Assembly: GCA_016217595.1 (NCBI GenBank)
Contig: JACRHS010000031.1
Location: 1 to 64,000, forward strand
Direction of reading: 5' to 3'
DNA length: 64,000 nucleotides
Origin: Opitutia bacterium
Lineage (GTDB): Bacteria > Verrucomicrobiota > Verrucomicrobiia > Opitutales > Opitutaceae
Below the pieces are notes generated by a model that made no database searches, had not been told where the DNA came from, and worked only from the letters and a program-made list of their open reading frames with translations. Both the position numbers and the translations under genes were made by a program. The stretch's first letter is position 1, and each line of letters starts with the position of its first letter. This document shows, in pieces, positions 51,468-61,052 of this stretch.

Positions 51468-53144
51468 ATGCACACCCAACCTGATCATGCCGGCGGTCTG
51501 CTGGCCACCGGCGGCCCGACGTTTCCTCGCGGCGTGGCGTTGCTCGCCAACTCGCTTCTCAACAAAGGTACTGCATTCACCGAGGCGGAGCGCGATGCCC
51601 TCGGGCTGCGAGGACTGCTGCCACCCCGGGTGTTCACCATCGAGGAGCAGCTGTTCCGGGTGTATGGCAACTTCAGCCGCAAGACAGACCCGCTCGAGAA
51701 ATACATTTTCCTCACCACGCTCCAGAATCGCAACGAGACGCTCTTCTACCGGCTCGTGCAGGAGCACGCCGAGGAGATGATCCCGATCATCTACACGCCG
51801 ACGGTGGGCCAGGCGTGTCTCGAGTACGGCGCCATTTTCCGCAAGCCGCGCGGCATGTTCATCAGCATCCGCGAACGCGGCCGCATCGCCGAAATCCTGC
51901 GCAGCTGGCCGATCTCCGATGTGCGCATGATCGTGGTGACCGACGGCGAACGCATCCTCGGCCTCGGCGATCTGGGCGCGCTCGGCATGGGCATCCCCGT
52001 GGGCAAGCTCTCGCTCTACACCGCCTGCGCCGGCCTGCATCCTTACTACACACTGCCCATCACGCTCGATGTCGGCACCGATAATTTGAAGCTGCACGAG
52101 GACCCGCTCTACATCGGCCTCAAACAGAAACGCGTGCGCGGCGCCGAGTACGACGCGTTTCTCGCCGAGTTTGTCGACGCGGTGCAAAAGGCCTACCCGA
52201 AGGCGCTGCTCCAGTGGGAAGATTTCGGCAACACCAACGCTTTCCGCCTGCTGCACGACTACCGCGAGAAGATCCTCAGCTTTAACGACGACATCCAGGG
52301 CACCGCCTCCGTCGCGCTCGCCGGCATCATCGCCGGGCTGCGTCTCACCGGCGGCAAGTTGAGCGAGCAGAAACTGCTCTTCCTCGGCGCCGGCGAGGCT
52401 GGCACGGGCATCGCCGACTTGTTTGTCGCCGCCGCGCGCAAGGAGGGGCTCAGCGAAGCCGCCGCCCGCGCCCGCTGCTGGTTTGTCGATTCGCAGGGGC
52501 TGGTTGTCCGCGGTCGCCCCGGCAAGCTCGCCGCGCACAAGGAGCCGTACGCGCACGAGCACCCGGTCGTCGCCACGCTTGCCGAGGCCGTCGAAGCGGT
52601 GAAACCGACCGCGCTGATCGGCGTGTCGGGCCAGGCCCGCGCCTTCACCCAGTCGATCATCACGCGCATGGCGGCGCTGAATCAGCGGCCCATCGTGTTC
52701 GCACTCTCCAACCCGACGTCCAAGGCGGAGTGCACTGCGGAAGAGGCTTATCGTTGGAGCGACGGCCGCGTGGTCTTCGCCAGCGGCAGCCCGTTCCCGA
52801 CCGTCACGCTCAACGGCCGCACCTTTGTGCCCGGTCAGGGCAACAACGTGTACATCTTCCCCGGTGTCGGCCTCGGCGCGCTCGTCAGCGAGTCCACGCA
52901 GGTGACCGACGGGATGTTCCTCACCGCCGCCGAGACGCTGGCCTCGCTCGTGTCGGAAGACGATCTGGCGCTCGGCCGGATTTACCCGGCGCTCTCCAAG
53001 ATTCGCGAAGTCTCGCTCAAGATCGCCACGGCGGTCGCGGCGCAGGCCCATCGCGAGGGCCTGGCACGCGTGCCGCGTCCGGCCGATCTCGAAGGGGACA
53101 TCCGCAGCCGGATGTTCGAGCCGGTTTACCGCAGCTACGTCTAA
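51468..53144 (+). CDS. maeA: NAD-dependent malic enzyme
   Basis: Oxidative decarboxylation of malate to pyruvate. 558 aa, matching the long (MaeA/eukaryote-like) malic enzyme class. Visible are NKGTAFTEAERDALGL near the start, YTPTVGQACLEYG (tyrosine of the active site), FNDDIQGTASVALAGI (metal and substrate site), the nucleotide fold FLGAGEAGTGIADL, and FALSNPTSKAECT. NAD rather than NADP preference is inferred from family size. It has no obvious operon partner. Confidence 0.92.
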   Translation: MHTQPDHAGGLLATGGPTFPRGVALLANSLLNKGTAFTEAERDALGLRGLLPPRVFTIEEQLFRVYGNFSRKTDPLEKYIFLTTLQNRNETLFYRLVQEHAEEMIPIIYTPTVGQACLEYGAIFRKPRGMFISIRERGRIAEILRSWPISDVRMIVVTDGERILGLGDLGALGMGIPVGKLSLYTACAGLHPYYTLPITLDVGTDNLKLHEDPLYIGLKQKRVRGAEYDAFLAEFVDAVQKAYPKALLQWEDFGNTNAFRLLHDYREKILSFNDDIQGTASVALAGIIAGLRLTGGKLSEQKLLFLGAGEAGTGIADLFVAAARKEGLSEAAARARCWFVDSQGLVVRGRPGKLAAHKEPYAHEHPVVATLAEAVEAVKPTALIGVSGQARAFTQSIITRMAALNQRPIVFALSNPTSKAECTAEEAYRWSDGRVVFASGSPFPTVTLNGRTFVPGQGNNVYIFPGVGLGALVSESTQVTDGMFLTAAETLASLVSEDDLALGRIYPALSKIREVSLKIATAVAAQAHREGLARVPRPADLEGDIRSRMFEPVYRSYV

Positions 53145-53157
53145 ACGCGGCTGAGTC

Positions 53158-53196
53158 GCGCCGTCCGGGTGCTTTTCCGCTAGCGCCGGGCGGCGC
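53158..53196 (+). terminator. GC-rich stem-loop after the malic enzyme gene
   Basis: GCGCCGTCCGG and CCGGGCGGCGC form an 11-bp stem with one G.U pair around a 17-base loop. It starts 14 bases after the stop. There is no T-run, so if it terminates, it is weak or Rho-assisted. Confidence 0.35.
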
Positions 53197-53217
53197 GTTG
53201 GTCTATCCACGCGCCGC

Positions 53218-54198
53218 ATGAAAGTCCTCGTCACCGGCGCCGCCGGCTTCATCGGCCATCATGTCTGCCGGCGCTTGGCCGAGACCCAGCGCGCGGAGGT
53301 GCTTGGCGTGGACAACCTCAACGACTACTACCCCGTCGCGTTGAAGCGCGCGCGGCTCGCGTTGTTGGCGCCGTACGAGACGTTTCGCTTTGTGCAGGCG
53401 GATTTCGCCGACGCCACGGCGTTCGACGGGATTTATAACCACTTCCGGCCCGACTACGTGATCCACCTCGGCGCGCAGGCCGGCGTGCGTTACAGCCTGC
53501 AAAACCCCGCGGCGTACGTGCACAGCAATCTCGTGGGGTTCGCCAACGTCCTCGAAGCAGTGCGCCGCCATCCGCCGCGGCATACGCTGTTCGCCTCGTC
53601 GAGCAGCGTGTACGGCACCGGGGCGCGCGTGCCGTTTCGCGAAGACGACATCACGCACCAGCCGCTCTCGTTTTACGCCGCCACGAAACAGGCCAACGAG
53701 GTGATGGGCTACAGCTACTCGCGCCTCTACGGGCTCAATCTCACCGGGCTGCGTTTCTTCACCGTCTACGGACCGTGGGGCCGGCCGGACATGACGCCGG
53801 TGATGTTCGCGCGCGCCATCTGCGCCGGCGAGACGATCAAACTCTACAACGAGGGCAGATACCTCCGCGATTTCACCTACGTGGACGACGTGGTGGACGG
53901 CCTGCTCAAGGTTTTGCTCTACCCGCCCGCGGAGCCGCCGGTGCCGCCGTTCCGGCTCTTCAATCTCGGACACAACCGGCCGATCGAGATGCGCCTGTTT
54001 GTGGAGATGCTCGAATCGATGCTGGGCAAAAAGGCCGCGGTCGAGCTGTTGCCGCCCCAGCCCACCGAAATGGTCGAGACCTGTGCCGATCTGACGAAGA
54101 TTCACGCGGCGGTCGGCTACGCGCCGCGCGTGCCGTTGGAGGAGGGACTGCGGCGGTTTGTCGCCTGGTTCCGCGAGTATTATCAGTTTCCCGCATGA
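53218..54198 (+). CDS. NAD-dependent sugar-nucleotide epimerase, UDP-glucuronate 4-epimerase type
   Basis: 326 aa. Short-chain dehydrogenase fold with N-terminal [34 protein letters not shown] is characteristic of the UDP-glucuronate 4-epimerase branch, and the catalytic Tyr-x3-Lys lies in [10 protein letters not shown]. The substrate loop [14 protein letters not shown] and DFTYVDDVV follow. It probably makes UDP-galacturonate or a related sugar for cell-surface polysaccharide; substrate certainty is moderate. The stop overlaps the start of the next gene (ATGA). Confidence 0.88.
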   Translation: MKVLVTGAAGFIGHHVCRRLAETQRAEVLGVDNLNDYYPVALKRARLALLAPYETFRFVQADFADATAFDGIYNHFRPDYVIHLGAQAGVRYSLQNPAAYVHSNLVGFANVLEAVRRHPPRHTLFASSSSVYGTGARVPFREDDITHQPLSFYAATKQANEVMGYSYSRLYGLNLTGLRFFTVYGPWGRPDMTPVMFARAICAGETIKLYNEGRYLRDFTYVDDVVDGLLKVLLYPPAEPPVPPFRLFNLGHNRPIEMRLFVEMLESMLGKKAAVELLPPQPTEMVETCADLTKIHAAVGYAPRVPLEEGLRRFVAWFREYYQFPA

Positions 54199-54560
54199 AG
54201 ACCGTCCTGCTGCTCGTTGGCTCGAATATTTTCATGACCCTCGCCTGGTACGGCCACCTGAAGTTCAAGTGGCTCGACGGGCGGTCGCTGCTGACGGTGA
54301 TCCTCGTTTCCTGGGGCATCGCGCTCTTCGAGTATTGCCTGATGATCCCGGCCAACCGCGGCGGCTATCTGAGCGGTCAGTTCAGCGGCTACCAGCTGAA
54401 GATCATCCAGGAGTGCATCACGCTCGGAGTCTTCGTGGTGTTCGCGTGGCTGGTGCTGAAGGAGCGGCTGACGTGGAACTACGCGGTGAGCTTCGCGTTG
54501 CTGTTGGCCGCGGTGTATTTCGCCGTGGCGTTCAAGCCCGGCGGCCCCGCGCCGCATTGA
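54195..54560 (+). CDS. DUF486 small multidrug-type membrane protein
   Basis: 121 aa with four hydrophobic segments ([74 protein letters not shown]). The conserved family string IPANRGGY[12 protein letters not shown] identifies DUF486, a DMT-superfamily member of unknown transport role. It overlaps the epimerase stop by 4 bases and is translated with it. The palindrome upstream of recA follows 18 bases after its stop. Confidence 0.9.
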   Translation: MKTVLLLVGSNIFMTLAWYGHLKFKWLDGRSLLTVILVSWGIALFEYCLMIPANRGGYLSGQFSGYQLKIIQECITLGVFVVFAWLVLKERLTWNYAVSFALLLAAVYFAVAFKPGGPAPH

Positions 54561-54578
54561 GCGGCGGCGTAGCGCGGG

Positions 54579-54593
54579 CGGGAAATTTTCCCG
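54579..54593. promoter_or_regulatory. 15-bp palindrome upstream of recA
   Basis: CGGGAAATTTTCCCG has perfect 7-base arms around a central T. It lies 114 bases before the recA start. GGAAATTTTCCCGA is shared exactly with the third site at 46070-46085 upstream of the AOS-like gene. It could be a promoter-proximal operator or the end of the DUF486 transcript. No Gram-positive, Escherichia-type or TGTTC-N4-GAACA LexA box was seen in this spacer. Confidence 0.5.
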
Positions 54594-54706
54594 ACCGGAA
54601 ACGCCACGCGGAGCTTGCCTCCCCCACCCGGCCGGCTTCACGTATCGCAACGCCGCGCCAGCATCGTGGCCCGCGCATCTCGCAACTCTCAACCACCGGT
54701 CTTCCC

Positions 54707-55783
54707 ATGTCCAAAGCCTCTCCCGCCGCCAAAGCTTCCGCCCTTGCGCCCGCGCCCGATCTTGCCGCGCGCAAAAATGTCGATCTCGCCGTCTCCGCTA
54801 TCACCAAGCAGTTCGGCGAAGGCTCGATCATGCGGCTGGGCGATGCGCACAAGATGAAGGTCGAAACGCTCTCCACCGGCTCGCTCGCGATCGATCTCGC
54901 GCTCGGCGTCGGCGGTCTGCCGCGCGGCCGCATCATCGAAATTTTCGGACCGGAATCATCGGGCAAGACCACGTTGTGCTTGAGCGTCATCGCCGAGGCG
55001 CAGCGCAAGGGCGGGCTCGCCGCCTTCATCGACGTGGAGCACGCGCTCGACCCGAAGTACGCCCGCGTCGTCGGCGTGCAGCTCGACGACCTGCTCGTCT
55101 CCCAGCCCGACAGCGGCGAAGACGCCCTCAACATCGCCGAGACGCTCATCCGCTCCAACGCCATTGATGTCATCGTGATCGACTCCGTCGCCGCGCTCAT
55201 CTCCAAGCAGGAGCTCGACGGCCAGATGGGCGACGCCACCGTCGGCTCGCAGGCGCGCCTTATGAGCCAGGCCATGCGCCGGCTCACGGCCGTGGTGAGC
55301 AAGACCAAGTGCATTTGCATTTTCACGAACCAGATTCGCGAAAAAATCGGCGTGATGTTCGGCAACCCCGAGACCACGCCCGGCGGCCGCGCGCTGAAGT
55401 TTTTCTCGTCGATGCGCATCGACATCCGTCGCAAGGACCAGATCAAGACGCCCGATGGCAAAGTCGTGGGCAATCGCACCAAGATCAAAGTGGTGAAGAA
55501 CAAAGTCGCGCCGCCGTTCACCGAGTGCGAATTCGACATCATGTACGACGAGGGCATCTCGCGCACCGGCTCGCTCCTCGACCTCGGCATCGAGCACAAG
55601 ATTCTCGAAAAGAAAGGCGCGTGGATCGCCTACAACGGTGAGCTGGTCGGCCAGGGCCGCGACGCCGCCCGCCAGACGCTCAAGGACAAGCCTGAGCTCA
55701 TGGAGAAAATCGCCAAGGCGGTGCTGGAAAAGGTCACGGTCGTCCCCGGTGCCGTCATCGCCGGCGGCGCCCCGGCGGAATAA
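54707..55783 (+). CDS. recA: DNA recombinase RecA
   Basis: 358 aa from the ATG at 54707. It forms DNA filaments for strand exchange and triggers LexA-type cleavage. The N-terminus ([14 protein letters not shown]) is a short non-conserved tail. Walker A is GPESSGKTT (about 81-89). It also has [10 protein letters not shown], the L1/L2 loop regions and [12 protein letters not shown]. The acidic C-terminal tail of Escherichia RecA is absent. A palindrome precedes it (54579). Confidence 0.97.
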   Translation: MSKASPAAKASALAPAPDLAARKNVDLAVSAITKQFGEGSIMRLGDAHKMKVETLSTGSLAIDLALGVGGLPRGRIIEIFGPESSGKTTLCLSVIAEAQRKGGLAAFIDVEHALDPKYARVVGVQLDDLLVSQPDSGEDALNIAETLIRSNAIDVIVIDSVAALISKQELDGQMGDATVGSQARLMSQAMRRLTAVVSKTKCICIFTNQIREKIGVMFGNPETTPGGRALKFFSSMRIDIRRKDQIKTPDGKVVGNRTKIKVVKNKVAPPFTECEFDIMYDEGISRTGSLLDLGIEHKILEKKGAWIAYNGELVGQGRDAARQTLKDKPELMEKIAKAVLEKVTVVPGAVIAGGAPAE

Positions 55784-55861
55784 ACGCGGTGCGCACGGGC
55801 CGGACGGTCAACGCCGGTTGATCCGCTCCGGCCACGGGCTTGCCGCGAAGCTGTGCTGCCC

Positions 55862-56614
55862 ATGTCTGCGCCCACTTTTCCTGTTCAGTCGGGTTCGCCG
55901 GCTGTTGCGGCCGAACCCGTCTACCATGTGCGCGGGCTCACCAGGGTCTACGGGCAGGGCGAGGCGGCGGTGACGGCGTTGGCGGGCGTCGATCTCGATT
56001 TGCACGCCGGAGAACTGATCGTGTTGCTCGGCGCGTCGGGCAGCGGCAAATCCACCCTGCTCAATAATCTCGGCGGGCTCGATACGCCCACCGGCGGCAC
56101 GTTGCATTACCGCGGCTGGGATCTCGGCGCGGCCGACGAAGACGGGCTCACCCGTTATCGCCGCGATCACGTCGGTTTCGTGTTTCAGTTCTACAACCTG
56201 ATCCCGAGCCTCACCGCGCGGGAAAACGTGGCGCTCATCACCGAGATCGCGCGCGATCCCATGCCCGCCGAGGAGGCGCTGCATCTCGTCGGCCTCGGCG
56301 CGCGTTTCGATCATTTTTCGGCGCAACTCTCCGGCGGCGAACAGCAGCGCGTGGCCATCGCCCGCGCCATCGCCAAACGCCCCGAGGTGTTGCTCTGCGA
56401 CGAGCCCACCGGCGCGCTCGATGTGCACACCGGCATCACGGTGCTGGAGGCCATCGCGCACATCAACCGCACGCTCGGCACGCTCACCGTCATCATCACG
56501 CACAACGCCATCATCGCCGATCTGGCGGACCGGGTGTTCACGCTTTCCGACGGCCGCATCGTGAGCGAGCGCGCCAACCCCCGCCGCGCCGAAGCCCGCA
56601 GCCTCGCCTGGTAA
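55862..56614 (+). CDS. ABC transporter ATP-binding protein (MacB/LolD type)
   Basis: 250 aa from the ATG at 55862. ATPase of a lipoprotein- or drug-export type ABC system. Walker A is GASGSGKST (57-65), the signature [14 protein letters not shown] (about 156-169) and Walker [10 protein letters not shown], then an H-loop in [21 protein letters not shown] near the N-terminus is typical of MacB and LolD. It is followed after 12 bases by the permease and then by an HlyD-type adaptor. Confidence 0.9.
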   Translation: MSAPTFPVQSGSPAVAAEPVYHVRGLTRVYGQGEAAVTALAGVDLDLHAGELIVLLGASGSGKSTLLNNLGGLDTPTGGTLHYRGWDLGAADEDGLTRYRRDHVGFVFQFYNLIPSLTARENVALITEIARDPMPAEEALHLVGLGARFDHFSAQLSGGEQQRVAIARAIAKRPEVLLCDEPTGALDVHTGITVLEAIAHINRTLGTLTVIITHNAIIADLADRVFTLSDGRIVSERANPRRAEARSLAW

Positions 56615-56626
56615 GGCCGTCCGGCC

Positions 56627-58993
56627 ATGTCGCGCCTCGACCTCAAACTCCTCCGCGATCTCCGCGCCCTCAAGTCGCAGGCGCTCGCGGTGAGCCTCGT
56701 GATGGCGTGCGGGCTGGCGATGATGATCATGGCGCGCAGCCTCATCCTCTCGCTCGAAACGGCGCGCGCCGATTACTACCGCGAGCACCGCTTCGCGCAG
56801 GTGTTTGCCCGGTTGAAACGCGCGCCGGAGAGCGTGCGCGACGAGATTGCCGCGATTCCCGGCGTGGGCGTGGCGCAGACGGGCATCGCGATGCAGGTCA
56901 CGCTCGATCTGCCTGGCATGGACGAGCCGGCCATCGGTCTGATCAACTCGCTGCCGGAGCACGGCGAGCTGGCGCTCAACCGGCTCTATCTGCGCAAGGG
57001 CCGCCTGCTCGCCGGCCCCGCGGCGCGCGGCGAAATTCTCGTGAGCGAAGCGTTCGCCGAGGCGCATCGGCTCGAACCGGGCGACAAGATCGCGGCGATT
57101 CTCTACGGGCGGAAGCAGACGTTTCGCATCGCGGGCATCGTGTTGTCGCCGGAGTTTATTTTCGAGGCGCCGCCCGGCTCGGCGCTGCCCGACAACCGCA
57201 CGTACGGCGTCTTCTGGCTGCCGTACAAGGAACTCGCGACCGCGTGCAATCTCTACGGCGCGTTCAACAAAGTGGAGCTCACGCTCGCGCCGGGCACGTC
57301 GGCGCGGTCGGTCATGGCGGCGCTCGATCGCGTGCTCGAACCGTACGGCGGCCGCGGCGCGTATGGCTTGCGGGATCATCCGTCCGACTCGCGTCTGAGC
57401 GACGAGATCCGCCAGCTGCAAGTGCTCTCGATCGGGTTTCCCCTCGTATTTCTGAGCGTGGCGGCGTTCATGACGAGCGCGGTTATGAGCCGGCAGATTG
57501 CGCTGCAACGCGAACAGATCGCGATCTTGAAGGCGTTCGGTTTCAGCAACCGGCAGGTGGGCTGGCATTATCTCAAGTTCGCGCTCGTGATCGTGGCGCT
57601 CGGCACCGGACTGGGCGCGCTCGGCGGCGCGGTGCTCGGGCGGAGGTTGGTGACGTTGTACCACGTGTTTTATCGTTTCCCGGCGCTCGAATTCCGGCTC
57701 GCCGGCGGCGTGCTGGTGGTCGCCGCGGCGGTGAGCGCGCTGGCGGCGTTGATCGGCGTGTGGGGCGCGGTGCGCGCGGCGGTGCGGATGGCGCCGGCGG
57801 CGGCGATGCGGCCGGAACCGCCGGCCACGTTTCGCCCGGCGCTGGCGGAGCGGCTGGGCCTCGCGCGCTCGTTTTCGCCGTCGCTGCGGATGGCGCTGCG
57901 CAACATCGAGCGCCGGCCGTTGCGCGCGCTGCTGACCTGCTTCGCCCTCGCGCTGGCGACGGGAATTCTCATCGTGCCCAACGCGATTCGCGATGGCATC
58001 AACTACGTGCTCGATTACCAGTGGGACCTGATCCAGCGGCAGACCGTGATGGTGTCGCTGGTCGAGCCGGGCCCGGCGCGCGCGCTGGCGGATTTTCGCC
58101 ATCTGCCCGGGGTGATCACGGCGGAGCCGTTTCGCGCCATGCCGGTGGAGTTTCGCGCCGGCAATCGCACGCGGCGCATCACCATCCTCGGGCTGTCCGC
58201 GGGCTCGCAGCTCAATCGGGTGTTCGACGCCCACGACCGGCAGATCGTGCTGCCGCCGCGCGGTCTCGTGTTGTCGCGCAAGCTCGCCGAGGTGCTGGGC
58301 GTGAAGCCCGGCGAGCCGCTCGCGATGCGCGTGCTGGAGGGCAAGCGCCCGGTCTGCGTCGTGCCCGTGGCGGCGCTGGCGGAGGATTTCGCCGGCACCA
58401 TCGCGTACATGGAGCTGGAGGCGCTCAACCACCTGCTCGGCGAAGGCGACCGCGTGAGCGGCGCGTACCTCACGGTCGCCGCCGGACAATGGCAGGAGTT
58501 TCTGCGCGAGGTGAAACAGACGCCGCGCGCGCGCAGCGTCGTGGTCAAGGACGCCATGCGCGAGAGCTTCCGCAAAACCACAGCGCAAACCATCGGCTTG
58601 CTCCAGACAATCTACCTCGTGTTCGCGACCGTGGTCGCCTTCGGCATCGTTTATAACAGCGCGCGGATCGCGTTGTCGGAGCGGCAGCGCGAGCTCGCCA
58701 CGTTGCGCGTGGTCGGTTTCACGCGCGGCGAGGTCGGCGCGGTGCTGGTCGGCGAGCTCACGCTGCTCACGCTGGTGGCGTTGCCCGCGGGCCTGCTGAT
58801 CGGCTCGGGTTTCGCGGCGGGCATCATTTCCATGATCAACACTGAGTTTGTGCGCCTGCCGACCGTCTACACCGCGGGCAACTACGCGTACGCCGTCGCG
58901 ATCGTTTCGCTGGCGTCGCTGTTGTCCGCGATCTTCGCCTGCCGCCATCTCAACCGCCTCGATCTCGTCGGCGCACTCAAGGCCGCCGAGTGA
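56627..58993 (+). CDS. ABC transporter permease with two FtsX-type domains
   Basis: 788 aa. The first membrane helix (LAVSLVMACGLAMMIMARSLIL) is followed by a large periplasmic domain. A first FtsX transmembrane core (FPLVFLSVAAFMTSAVMSRQIALQREQIAILKAFGFS near 275) precedes a second periplasmic domain and core (LATLRVVGFTRGEVGAVLVG near the C-terminus). This double-length layout is that of the ABC3 permeases of the DevC/YhgE-like group. It acts with the ATPase immediately upstream and the HlyD-type adaptor 49 bases downstream. The substrate is unknown. Confidence 0.88.
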   Translation: MSRLDLKLLRDLRALKSQALAVSLVMACGLAMMIMARSLILSLETARADYYREHRFAQVFARLKRAPESVRDEIAAIPGVGVAQTGIAMQVTLDLPGMDEPAIGLINSLPEHGELALNRLYLRKGRLLAGPAARGEILVSEAFAEAHRLEPGDKIAAILYGRKQTFRIAGIVLSPEFIFEAPPGSALPDNRTYGVFWLPYKELATACNLYGAFNKVELTLAPGTSARSVMAALDRVLEPYGGRGAYGLRDHPSDSRLSDEIRQLQVLSIGFPLVFLSVAAFMTSAVMSRQIALQREQIAILKAFGFSNRQVGWHYLKFALVIVALGTGLGALGGAVLGRRLVTLYHVFYRFPALEFRLAGGVLVVAAAVSALAALIGVWGAVRAAVRMAPAAAMRPEPPATFRPALAERLGLARSFSPSLRMALRNIERRPLRALLTCFALALATGILIVPNAIRDGINYVLDYQWDLIQRQTVMVSLVEPGPARALADFRHLPGVITAEPFRAMPVEFRAGNRTRRITILGLSAGSQLNRVFDAHDRQIVLPPRGLVLSRKLAEVLGVKPGEPLAMRVLEGKRPVCVVPVAALAEDFAGTIAYMELEALNHLLGEGDRVSGAYLTVAAGQWQEFLREVKQTPRARSVVVKDAMRESFRKTTAQTIGLLQTIYLVFATVVAFGIVYNSARIALSERQRELATLRVVGFTRGEVGAVLVGELTLLTLVALPAGLLIGSGFAAGIISMINTEFVRLPTVYTAGNYAYAVAIVSLASLLSAIFACRHLNRLDLVGALKAAE

Positions 58994-59042
58994 AATAATC
59001 TGACGAACGTCGCGAAAACTTTATCAACGAACAGGAGCCACC

Positions 59043-60326
59043 ATGAACACTCCCCCGCCCTCGCCCATTCCCGCCGCGTCTGGTTCTGTCCGAAAACCCG
59101 GTCCCGCGAGCGCCCGCTGGCAGAAGCGTCTGCCGTGGGTCGGCGGCGCGATTTTACTGGGGCTGATCGTCGTGGGACTCTGGCCGCAGGCGTTGCCGGT
59201 GGAGATCGCCACCGCCGCGTCCGGCGAACTGCGCGTGACGGTGGACGACGAAGGCCAGACGCGCGTGAAGCACCGCTACGTGGTGTCGAGTCCGGTGGCG
59301 GGGCAATTGCGCCGCATCGATTGGAAAGCGGGCGCCGCGGTCGAGGCCGGCAAAACGGTGCTCGCTGTGCTCGAAACCGGCGGAGCGGATTTTCTCGATG
59401 CGCGCAGCCAGTTGCAGGCCGAGGCGCGGGTGCGCGGTGCGGAGGCGGCGCGGGAGATGGCGGCGGCGCAGCTCGAACGCGCCAAAGCCGCGGCCGAGCT
59501 GGCGAAAACGGATTTCGCGCGCCAGCAAGCGTTGCGGCAACAGCAGGCAATTTCGGCGCAGGAATTCGATGCGGCGACCTGGCGCGCGCGCGCGACGGCG
59601 GAGGAGTTGCGCGCGGCGGAATTCGCGCGGCAGGTGGCGGAGCATGAGTTGACGCAAGCCCGGGCCTTGCTCGCGCGCGGTTTGCCCGACGGCGCGGCGC
59701 ACATGGATCGCGCGCAGCCGTTGGAAATCACCTCGCCGGTGAGCGGACGGATTCTGCGGGTGTTTCAGGAGAGCTCGCGGCTGGTGCCCGGCGGTTTTCC
59801 CCTGCTGGAAGTCGGCGATCCGACGGACTTGGAGGTGCGGATCGAAGTGCTCTCGCGCGATGGCGTGGCGGTCCGGCCGGGCGCGAAGGTTTTTCTGGAG
59901 CAATGGGGCGGTGCGCAGCCACTGGAGGCGCGAGTGCGTTGGGTGGAGCCGTCGGCGTTCACTAAAATTTCCGCGCTCGGCGTGGAGGAGCAGCGCGTTT
60001 ACGTGGTCGCCGATCTGATCGATCCGCCCGAGAAACGGCCGACGCTCGGTGACAGCTATCGCGTGGAGGCGCGCGTGGTCGTGTGGGAGGGGAAAAACGT
60101 GTTGCAGGTGCCCGCCGGCGCGGTGTTCCAACGCGGCGGCGCGTGGCAAACGTACGTTGTCAGTGGTGGCGCTGCACGGTTGCGCGCGGTGCAGGTGGGC
60201 CACACGAACGGACTCGCGACCGAGATCCTCGGCGGAGTGCAGGTCGGCGAGCAGGTGATCCTCTACCCTGGTGACAAAGTGACCGACGGCGCGCGCGTCC
60301 GCCCGATGTCGGTGAGCCGACGGTAG
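59043..60326 (+). CDS. HlyD-family periplasmic adaptor of the ABC exporter
   Basis: 427 aa with an N-terminal membrane anchor (LPWVGGAILLGLIVVGLWPQ, about 35-55). The barrel-sandwich halves, a long coiled coil (AEARVRGAEAAREMAAAQLERA ... FARQQALRQQQAISAQEF) and a C-terminal beta domain (VLQVPAGAVFQRGGAWQTYVV) follow. It bridges the inner-membrane ABC permease to an outer-membrane channel; no such channel gene is adjacent, so a shared TolC is likely. The AGGAGCC upstream supports the ATG at 59043. Confidence 0.88.
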   Translation: MNTPPPSPIPAASGSVRKPGPASARWQKRLPWVGGAILLGLIVVGLWPQALPVEIATAASGELRVTVDDEGQTRVKHRYVVSSPVAGQLRRIDWKAGAAVEAGKTVLAVLETGGADFLDARSQLQAEARVRGAEAAREMAAAQLERAKAAAELAKTDFARQQALRQQQAISAQEFDAATWRARATAEELRAAEFARQVAEHELTQARALLARGLPDGAAHMDRAQPLEITSPVSGRILRVFQESSRLVPGGFPLLEVGDPTDLEVRIEVLSRDGVAVRPGAKVFLEQWGGAQPLEARVRWVEPSAFTKISALGVEEQRVYVVADLIDPPEKRPTLGDSYRVEARVVVWEGKNVLQVPAGAVFQRGGAWQTYVVSGGAARLRAVQVGHTNGLATEILGGVQVGEQVILYPGDKVTDGARVRPMSVSRR

Positions 60327-60336
60327 CGAATTTTTC

Positions 60337-60918
60337 TTACGGGAAGAGCCACTCGTGTTTCCAGCCGGAGTCGGCGCGGGTGAAGCGCTGGCGGTCGTGA
60401 TGGCGGAAAGGCCGTTGGTGCCAGAATTCGAGAACCTGCGGTATTACGCGGAAGCCGGACCAGTACGGAGGCCGCGGCACGGCGCCGACCGGAAAACGCA
60501 GCGCGACGGCGGCGACCGCCTGTTCGAGCACGAAGCGTCCGGCGATGGGCTGCGATTGGCGCGAGGCCCAGGCGCCGAGCTGGCTCAGGCGCGGGCGTGA
60601 GGCGAAATACGCGTCGGCTTCGGCGTCGGTCACGGGTTGCACCGCGCCCTCAACGCGCACCTGGCGTTCGAGCACCGCCCAGTGGAAACAGAGCGCGGCG
60701 CGGGCGTTGGCCTGGAGATCGGCGACCTTCGGGCTTTCGAGATTGGTGTAGAACACGAAGCCGCGCTCGTCGGCGTTTTTGAGCAGCACCATGCGCACGG
60801 CGGGGCGCCCCTGCGGATCGCTGGTGGCCAGCGCCATCGCGGTCGGGTCGGTTTTCTCGTTGGCCCGCGCGTCGGCGAACCATTCTTGGAACAAGGCGAT
60901 CGGATCTTGGGCGGACAT
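60337..60918 (-). CDS. pdxH: Pyridoxamine 5'-phosphate oxidase
   Basis: FMN-dependent oxidation of pyridoxamine or pyridoxine 5'-phosphate to PLP. 193 aa, within the family range. It starts [17 protein letters not shown] and has the flavin-binding [32 protein letters not shown], the pairing segment [20 protein letters not shown], and the conserved C-terminal pattern [16 protein letters not shown]-x-W. It converges on the ABC adaptor with a 10-base gap. Confidence 0.94.
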   Translation of the reverse strand: MSAQDPIALFQEWFADARANEKTDPTAMALATSDPQGRPAVRMVLLKNADERGFVFYTNLESPKVADLQANARAALCFHWAVLERQVRVEGAVQPVTDAEADAYFASRPRLSQLGAWASRQSQPIAGRFVLEQAVAAVALRFPVGAVPRPPYWSGFRVIPQVLEFWHQRPFRHHDRQRFTRADSGWKHEWLFP

Positions 60919-61052
60919 GGAAATAGGAGCGGAAAATCGCGCGCCACCGGGAGCGGCGGGCGCGAGCGAAGCGGAAATTGCACGCCGGTCGCCCCCGCGC
61001 CAAGCGGATTTGATTTTGCGTTCGGCCGCCGGGTGCGTTGCTTGGCGGGGAA

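Noticed and set aside
54561-54706. LexA/SOS box before recA
   Set aside because: No CTGT-N8-ACAG, GAAC-N4-GTTC or TGTTC-N4-GAACA match was seen. The only palindrome is GGGAAATTTTCCC, recorded as of unknown function.
55808-58948. 1046-aa open frame antisense to recA-downstream ABC genes
   Set aside because: Low-complexity Arg/His/Gln-rich translation opposite the well-supported ABC ATPase and permease genes; another composition artefact.
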